DNA of 64,000 bases from assembly GCA_028456385.1 (NCBI GenBank), contig JALNQF010000109.1, positions 1-64,000 of the forward strand. Reading direction: 5' to 3'. A model generated the notes under the pieces. The model was not told the origin of the DNA. It worked only from the letters and a program-made list of their open reading frames with translations, and did no database searches. Below, in pieces: positions 57,278 through 64,000 of the stretch. The DNA comes from Ophiosphaerella korrae (lineage: Eukaryota; Ascomycota; Dothideomycetes; Pleosporales; Phaeosphaeriaceae). The stretch's first letter is position 1. The number at the start of each line of letters is the position of its first letter. Made by a program: the position numbers and the translations under genes.

Positions 57278-58020
57278 CGTGATCGCTCAGCGAGATAATC
57301 AGGTAATGGCAGGCTTAGAAAAAGTAGCAAAGCTTGAAAACGGGTTTATGAGGACGATTGTAGTATACAGTTTGCCCGTATTCATTGCGTCAGGTTGCGC
57401 AACCCAAAGAGGGGTATGCGAATCTAACCTTGCGTCAAATGGAAGAGGTTGCTGCCAAGGAGCCGGTCTACCGATTGTGGCCGTACTGTCGTCCCACCTT
57501 GGTACTACGCGGCAGGGGCTGCACGCATGCATGCAGACCACCCTACTGCTTGGCCCTAGGCCCCCGTCGTCGATCGCCTCTGACCCTCACGCGCTGGCAG
57601 CAGAAATATGAGGGAACCATGCTAGCCCATGGACGCCTGGCCAATGGACGGCCCAGTCGTGTCGCGCGGGGCTCAGGCTAACGCCTTGCAACTGTGCCCG
57701 CTCAACAAGGACATGCAACTCGACAGCTGCTTGCTGACAGTAGTCAGTCAGGCGCTAAGCAGGCCACAAGGCTAAGCTGCGGCAAATGCTGCTATCATGC
57801 TGCCAGCTACCGGTTTACAGACACCTCTTTCTTGCCGTAATAGATCCTCCACAACAGTCCCTCTACCTTCTTGCGTCCTTTTGTAATAGTAGCAAATGCT
57901 CGACGAAGAGCATAAAACGCCCGAGTCTGACGTCATGACACAAGTATCTACACGTGCGACGAGTCGGCGGCCATAATGTTGTAATCGCTTATCTGTCTAA
58001 AAGCCCTGGTTGTGACGTAG
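57278..58020. other. Locally GC-rich stretch, no gene supported
   Basis: 57,450-57,700 is GC-rich with frames open on both strands but no recognisable protein; it may be the decayed flank of the hAT element. No repeat boundaries seen. Confidence 0.4.
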
Positions 58021-58200
58021 ATGACGGAGAACGAGATCGAGTTCGTTGCTACTAAGCCCCCTGAGACTGCACAGCAGCGTTTATATCTGGACGCCAGGAA
58101 GACAATGTTGGAGAAAGGCCTAGAGACGTTCAGGGAGGCTATGGGCCGCCTGAAACGCCAGCCGTATAGTAGTAACTTATCTTGTCCTCAAGACTTGTAA
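58021..58200 (+). CDS. Possible small ORF of 59 codons, unrecognised
   Basis: Runs from ATG 58021 to TAA 58200. The composition is charged and helix-prone (PPETAQQRLYLDARKTMLEK is its central part), more protein-like than neighbouring frames. Preceded by TGACGTAG, which could be a 3' splice site of a larger gene or decayed element. No family recognised and no upstream exon found, so it may be chance or a transposon remnant. Confidence 0.25.
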   Translation: MTENEIEFVATKPPETAQQRLYLDARKTMLEKGLETFREAMGRLKRQPYSSNLSCPQDL

Positions 58201-59034
58201 GCTAGTAATTTTTAGACTTCACTTAGAATGGATTTACGACTTCGGAGTACTCAGCAGATAGTATATAATATAGTACAGTATTACTATAAGAAGAATAAGC
58301 GCGAATACGAAGCGCAATTGAAGAGCTAACAAAGCGTAAAACCTGTAAGTAGCAATATATACGGATATAAGAGAGCTTAATAGTTAGTAAGGAATCTGGC
58401 TTAATTGCTGAAAAGCCGGGTAGTAGTTGTGTTGAGGGCGAGACTCCTGCGAAGAGGGTGCGTGTAGGTAGGCACTGCGGTACTTGCGGTAAGACTAGGT
58501 GTAACTCCCATACTTTTAAAGTAGAGATAGATAATTTGGAAGATATCAAAGGTTCTGAATAGTACTATACTATACTATATAGTACGATTTTTTGTTGTGG
58601 TGTTGTGTACTATCGCTGCACAATCGTTTCGTTAGTGTTAGGTGACCCATCCGTTGGGGAAACACGTCAAATCTATTCTTCATCAAAATAAAACGTCTCG
58701 TATTTCGTCCCAGTTTGCAGAATGGAGTTGATTAGAAGCGGGCAACAAGCTAGCTCTCTTTATCGCATCAAGGACATTGGATATTAGTGCCACCCTAAGA
58801 TAAAGATCGGATGACTTTCGCATCCCAAGAAACTGGCTGCTCGCAAGCATGCCTTATGTACAAGGTGGTAGCATGTGCGGAATGTCAAGTAGTTCGGCGT
58901 GCACAGCTCGCACAAGGGTCTTTTGTATGAGAAAATCGCCGCGGAAAATCGACTCACTGACATTTCGTTCATGCTTCTCACCTTATAAATATGGAGCACT
59001 TCATTGAGAGTACGATAGCGTGTTGATTCATTCG
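58201..59034. other. Intergenic, AT-leaning, nothing recognised
   Basis: Short frames only. A short repeated ACTATACTATACTATATAG stretch sits near 58,561-58,580. Confidence 0.45.
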
Positions 59035-59430
59035 CTAGCTACGGCAATTGCCGCCTTGGATATCGTCCAATTGCTGTCTTGCCAAATATCGCACGCGAAA
59101 CTGCACTAGCACCGCAACCCCAACCATAGTCGCGAGCACTGAAGAATATGCCTGTAGGGGTTGGAGCCGTAGAGTAAATCGCTTTGCATCACGAAGAAAG
59201 TTTGAGGTAGCACTCTGATTAGACTGTGTATAGGTAAGACGTCTTACGTCTGTAAGCGCCCGTAGGCTATGAACCATGTAAATGCATTTATATGTTCCCC
59301 CGATGAGGCTCATGGCTTCCAGCCAATAAAGGAAATGCTTCTGGAGGAGTTTTTGGATCAAATCCCCGTCGTGAATATACCCTTTGCTCTGCTCTAAATG
59401 GTCACCCAATAATTCCTTATAACCTCTCAA
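59035..59430 (-). pseudogene. NLR (NACHT-WD40) linker-region fragment
   Basis: One open frame of 131 codons without its own ATG. It carries the characteristic stretch found between the NACHT and WD40 parts of fungal NLRs: DHLEQSKGYIHDGDLIQKLL, QKHFLYWLEAMSLIGGTYKC, IYMVHSLRALTD, SNFLRDAKRFTL, PLQAYSSVL. After that the usual text stops and unrelated residues follow. No NACHT P-loop precedes it: the upstream neighbour is the end of a WD40 domain, so the parts are out of order. An interrupted or rearranged gene piece. Confidence 0.72.
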
Positions 59431-59854
59431 TCTTAGAGGGACGCACTTGAAGAAAGGTTATACGACCTGGCGCATGCCCTATACAAATCAAACATCTATT
59501 CACGGTGGTGCACCTTGGTAGATATTCAGGTGGAAGCCAAACCAACACCTTCTCGCTAGATGTTACCTACTCGTCTTCCACAAAAATAACACACAGGTTC
59601 TGTGGCTGAGAAGGATAAGGGGTGAACGGCACTGAAAAGGACATATGAAGAGGAATATTTTCCCTGTCGGTATGGAGGGATTGGCCATCTAACGGGAAGG
59701 CTACGGCGTTGACCGAGGCCGAATGGCCTTCGAGCCTGCTGCGGCACGACCCCGTCGCTGCATCCCAGAACCGCACTGTCTTGTCTCTCGATGCAGACGC
59801 GACCAGCTGGTCATCTGGCGAAAAGGCGACAGCATTGAACTAATCCGAATGGCC
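59417..59854 (-). pseudogene. WD40-repeat C-terminal fragment of an NLR-type gene
   Basis: Reads GHSD, a TAG stop at 59840-59842 where Trp is expected, FNAVAFSPDDQLVASASRDK, TVRFWDAATGSC, EGHSASVNAVAFPLDGQSLH, then the usual end of these proteins: LCVIFVEDE, a TAG in place of Trp, VLVWLPPEYLPRCT, ICIGHAPGRITFLQV. About one and a half WD40 blades plus the C-terminal tail survive. Both internal stops fit TGG to TAG. It overlaps the start of the linker fragment by 14 bp in another frame. Confidence 0.75.
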
Positions 59855-60512
59855 CTACCTTAAGAACGCACATAAATTACATTAGTCTAGCATTCCTCTC
59901 ATTCTCCTGAATATCTGATTGAGGTAAAGTAATTCATTAACTCGGCTGGCGACACGGACGGGGCGCGACATCGGTACTGCCCCAAATTTGGTTCACGCGT
60001 GTTTTAACCGCTTGATATACTTTGCTGATCATGTCAGATACACTTTGGTATCGTTCACCGTGCCTTTATCCTGAGACTCTTCTCGTCTTCGGGGAATTGT
60101 TAGTCCTAGCAATACCAACAAAACCAAACTTCGTACCAGGTTTTCCAATAATGAAATAATGGATACTGACCCTGTATTTGAGCAACATTCATAAGCAAGG
60201 TGTAGTATTCGACCCGAAACAAAAATATTACACGTGGCCTAACCTTGCACGTGATTATCACACGTGACACATTTCTTTCACTTTTCCAAAGTTTTTGTTC
60301 TGGCTAAATTAATTCCTTCTTGAGACGGATAGGTATACAGCCATGAATCAGCGACGGCAAACCCCTGGAGCTATAACTTACCGAGATCCGCTCCTCAGGC
60401 ATCCGAGCTCCTGCGATCAGCCTTTGGGTTGCTGTTCCTGATGGCCAATATCAATACCACTGCACTGTCACGCTCTTCGTAAGATTTTGAGACTCTAAAT
60501 CAATATTTATTG
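59855..60512. other. Intergenic with clustered CACGTG sites
   Basis: CACGTG palindromes occur at 60231-60236, 60248-60253 and 60261-60266. No gene starts close by on either strand that I can support. No other structure seen. Confidence 0.45.
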
Positions 60513-62161
60513 CTATTCAGACGAAGATGCCAACATCCTACTCTCCACGGTTGTTGTCGGACTCCAACTCCACCCCGGCGGCTCGGCGAACACTTCAGGC
60601 AAATCTGGGCGCACCCCACGATCGCCCAAAGGTGTTTTATTGCTCTTACATTCATCGAGTATTCCTTTAATCCTATGGTAGAGCGGGCCTCCATGGTATC
60701 GTTTTTCCGGATTCAGTTGGAGCAATTCTTATTAACAAAATCGACAAGCTTTCCCATGGCCGAACCCTTGCATCGCTCTTCTTTCTTCAAAAACTTGATG
60801 GCCTTGTCGACCTTGTTATTTCGCTCGGTCATTTGCCAGCATTCCGTTGTCCCGTCATCGGGATAACTCGTCTTTGGATAATAAAAAGAATAGGAATCGT
60901 ATGGACCGTCGCGATGCTTCTCAAAATTCCCCACAGCTTCAAAGTTGTACAGTAGCCAAATGACGAACTCGAGAACGACGTAGCCATCGACTAGCAGCCG
61001 TAGGTACGAAACCTAGGCTTTGTGGTTCTGTCTTTTCTGTACGTCTCCGGACCCATGTACGCTTTGGTGGATGCCGTGGTCATGGTCACGCTGCTCCGCA
61101 AGACTGTCAGTTGAGTATGAATTTTGGGGACACTGAGATCCGAAATTTTCAAAAGGCCTCTAGGTGAATCCCCTTCGGTGAAGTTGAGGATGTTGCTGGG
61201 TTTCAGGTCTCCATGGCGGCAGTTCATGTCTTCCCCGTGGAGAGCATTGAGGCTATCTGCCAACCTGCAAAGCTGTTCTGTGGCCCATAGGGAGATTTCA
61301 GATGTTCGGTCGCACGTGGGATTGCTCTCCCAGAAAACCCCCAGGTCGCCCCCGTTGGCCCACAGGAAGATGATACAGAGAATTTGTTTACAGATGGCCA
61401 AGTGCTTGATGAGGCACTCGTTATTACGCTTTCGGATATCATTAAGATTTTTCAGCTCGTCTTAATAATTCATCATCGCTGTATTTCCCCTGTTGAGGAA
61501 TTGCTTGACTGTCGGAGGTGCTGTAACACCTAGACTCCCGACTTTGTCCTTCAGCTATCTATTAGCCCCGTGTTATCATAATGAACTACGGCGTTGCCGT
61601 ATTGTTTCCCACCGGGTGGGCTACGTACTTGCCTCGGGCATGAGCTCAGCCTTGAATACCTGACTGAACGCGGTAGGCTTGCCAACTTGTTTGCATGATG
61701 CAAACTCAAATCCACAATATTCATGGACGGTGATCTCCACAACATTGTCGCCGTCTAACTTCACCAACAGTGCCATGACAAGCCACTGCACCCGATCAAA
61801 GTTATCGAGCGACCATTTTGTCCAATGCTCAAATTCAAATTCTTCACCGGAGTCGCGGCTCTTCAATAAAGGCAGATGCTTGTCTTCCAGCCCAATTTCC
61901 ATAACGTGTTCGATCGACTCTTGGTTACTCGTTGATGAGTGCCAGGATTGCGAGAATCTTTTTCGCGTAGTCAACATACTCGTTAAGCTTTCGATTACTA
62001 GTTTCTGGATCTACTTTCCTGTCTACCCGGATACGTTGAGCCGTGACTTTGTCCTGAATCGACTGGGCTGGAACGTATTCCTTGCCAGTAATAGCGCACG
62101 TTTTCTTGTCTTTCAACTCCGAATACAAACTAATTTTCTTGATAGACTTCTGTGACTTCAT
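60513..62161 (-). pseudogene. Protein-kinase-domain protein, degraded
   Basis: A gene-length minus-strand region with recognisable kinase parts in three shifting frames. N-terminal helical region: KKISLYSELKDKKTC, YAKKILAILALINE, then VMEIGLEDKHLPLLKS and FEHWTKWSL. Kinase domain: VKQFLNRGNTAMMNY (the VAIK-type lysine), stop TAA 61462-61464, DELKNLNDIRKRNNECLIKH, ICKQILCIIFLWANGGDLG (hinge), CRLADSLNALH, CRHGDLKPSNILNF (catalytic loop with D and N present), KISDLSVPKIHT (DFG reads DLS), YMGPETY (APE region). C-terminal lobe: GYVVLEFVIWLLYNFEA. Frameshifts lie near 61,940, 61,600, 60,995 and 60,715. The tail EVFAEPPGWSWSP ends near 60,530. Such kinases often neighbour HET/NLR genes in fungi. 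With the altered DFG and many breaks it is surely inactive. Confidence 0.78.
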
Positions 62162-63371
62162 TTAAATAATATTGAAATGGCCTTATACAGAATGAGAATA
62201 GTAGCGCGACGAGGTCTAGTGCTAACTCGGCCATCAAAATCCCGCCGGCTGCGCTGCATTTTTATAGATCGACGACCTGCCGACTGGATACACCTTCGTT
62301 TTAGGACATCGGTCAGATACGAGGAAAGAAGGTAGGCCCAGCAGGCTAGCATCTCGCGGCTCTGCTCACAGGCATCAATAATGTGGCGTCAAAAAAATAG
62401 GCTAAATATGGGTTAGAATTCATTGTAGTTGGCCACTTCGAAGGCGGGGGCGAAGCCACTAAATGTCAGCTTTCATCTATTTGATGCCGGTGCATTGAAG
62501 GGTAGAATCACTGGTGAGGGGTAGATACATACAGTTAGCATGCAAGATTTAGCCCAATCAGATGCCACGCCAGCTTCAGTTAGTCGACTTTGAGCCGCAA
62601 TGGTCAGTCGATTCGTTGGAGTGCTGTTGCGAGCGATGCACAGCTATGAAGTGGAAGGCCGAGACCATCATCTTCGGTCGTTCGTTTGTGCAGGAGCAGG
62701 CGCCATGTTTTGAATTTAGAATCAGATCGAATAAATCGCCCATGGAAACGGTCCCGGTTTGAAAATTGATATAGATGACCGAGATGAAAAGAAGGCAACT
62801 GAAGGCAACAACAGTGTACCTACCGAGGCCTATTCCTTTGGCCACAGGATTCAACCGCTAATGATTTAAGCTCATCGGAGGTTCGTTAATTGAACTCCCA
62901 TTCTGAAGGTCCTTCATCGATGTGTTGAGCGCCGGCAGGTACTAGTTCTAAACTATCTCGACTAAACCGCCAACACCACACTTTATCTTCCAATATCAGC
63001 CTCATCTCCCATCGAATCTTTATCATCGCATTGATTGATGGGGAAGAAAAGAATTGCAAGGGCGTCAATTTTGATGGGGACGGGGTTCAAAAGTACCCTT
63101 CTATAGCATTTTTATAGAAGGCTCAACTCGATTAAGATCATTATTATGCTGAGTCCATTTGGACAGGGTCCATTATGGCCCTAAATACTAGGTTGGGCAA
63201 TCCGGTTAGCCTCGGATGGCGATCCCTTAAACGGGGACTCGCTACATTTGTTGGGCTAAAATAACGAACAACCTGGTAGGGCCCTGTCAAACCCCGTCAG
63301 CCACACTTCATCCGACTCACCGGACTGGGTCTCAGTGCTGCCTCTTCCGCCCTTCCGGGATTCGCCTCCTC
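62162..63371. other. Intergenic, nothing firmly recognised
   Basis: Several minus-strand frames of 60-90 codons. The one at 62886-63068 looks weakly protein-like but carries no motif. It may include more of the decayed 5' end of the kinase gene and the 3' flank of the gene at 63372. Confidence 0.4.
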
Positions 63372-64000
63372 CTACGCCTGGTGATACATGATTTTGGGAG
63401 CCAGTCTCCATGCCCCATTCTCTTGTTCGAACTTCATTACACTTCTGAGGAAGTCAGCGTAGAGCTGGAGTCCCTCTTCCGTCTTAGGCGCTTGAACTTT
63501 TGCGAAATTGCCTCGATCTATATTCACACTCCTGCCAGGAGAGCTCCATTGGCTGAACAGTACATACTCCTCGTTCTTATGGTCCAATTGATGCTAATCT
63601 AGATGGCGTGACGCATCTGGAGAGTGCCATTGAACCAGACCAGTTCTTGCTGGACCTTCGAGCCAAGACGCCTTCCAGTTCTTCAGCGGATCACACTTGT
63701 TGTTGTTCGCTGCCATGCCGAGGCGTACTGTAAAATGAACTTCGGCGGGAACCATGGTAGGCATTCCGAGATACGAGCTTCGCGATTTCCAACCTAGAAA
63801 GAGCCAGTACCAGGCTTGCCACTTCACATGGCCTGCCCCATTTCAAACTATTAGTACTGCACGTAAACTGATGGAGTGGAAATAGTGGTGTCGCTTGCGC
63901 TTGCATGGCCATAGGGAACTGAGCTGCTACTCACCTGAGTGTTGTATCCTGGACAAGGCCCGGGAATCGCCAAAGGACCGAGAAAGGCGATTGACGGAGA
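63372..64000 (-). pseudogene. Unknown fungal protein, nonsense-mutated, 5' end outside window
   Basis: A minus-strand frame with good protein character: KWQAWYWLFLGWKSRSSYLG, MPTMVPAEVHFTVRLGMAAN, TGLVQWHSPDASRHLD, stop TAG 63594-63596, then HQLDHKNEEYVLFSQWSSPG and LQLYADFLRSVMKFEQENG, ending at 63372. Both halves are in the same frame, so the TAG (CAG in origin, probably) is the only lesion seen. An intron of 102 nt is likely at 63833-63934 (GTGAGT..TACTAAT..GGGCAG), joining an upstream exon that runs off the window. I do not recognise the family. Confidence 0.6.

Noticed and set aside
57299..57681. Frames in the GC-rich stretch after the hAT fragment
   Set aside because: Open on several frames at once because of composition; no recognisable protein.

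Overview
The window reads as a chromosome segment of a filamentous ascomycete (Pezizomycotina; Dothideomycetes is a reasonable guess but not proven). The signs are short GT..AG introns of 43-130 nt with CTAAC/CTGAC-like branch sites, an APSES cell-cycle factor, HET/NLR-type and C2H2 allorecognition-like genes, and AT-rich blocks full of transposons that carry the mark of repeat-induced point mutation (RIP: CpA to TpA, or TpG to TpA on the other strand). I saw no rRNA or tRNA gene and no CRISPR array.

Layout. (1) 1-10.33 kb: a RIP-ruined AT-rich block with one truncated and one complete Ty3/Gypsy LTR retrotransposon (3053-10078, target duplication TCTTA). (2) 10.67-30.9 kb: a gene-bearing block. 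In order: an MFS monocarboxylate-type transporter, a frameshifted defensin-like secreted peptide gene, a lipocalin-like protein, a quinate/sugar-type MFS transporter, a GNAT acetyltransferase, an LYR/Cup1-like protein divergent from an MBP1-type APSES factor, a TLC-like membrane protein, about 5 kb with no intact gene, and a polyQ single-pass membrane protein. (3) 31.6-36.8 kb: small DNA transposon relics and a C2H2 zinc-finger pseudogene. (4) 36782-52655: one 15.9 kb pogo/Fot1-type DNA transposon with perfect 52-bp terminal inverted repeats. Its transposase is split by a Gypsy element (37514-51573, TSD ACGTC), itself split in its gag by a second Gypsy element (43215-50240, TSD TGTAA). (5) 52.66-64 kb: a HET-domain pseudogene, an apparently intact three-exon cysteine-rich secreted peptide gene, a hAT transposase relic, shuffled NACHT/WD40 pieces, a protein-kinase pseudogene and a partial unknown pseudogene.

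How it fits together. The intact genes are housekeeping or transport functions in the 10.7-31 kb block. Everything flanking the nested transposon is a graveyard of families typical of fungal non-self recognition (HET, NACHT-WD40, kinase, C2H2). Several of their stop codons are CAG/CAA to TAG/TAA or TGG to TAG/TGA changes, as RIP would make. Exon junctions were deduced by eye from frame continuity and splice signals, so they are predictions.
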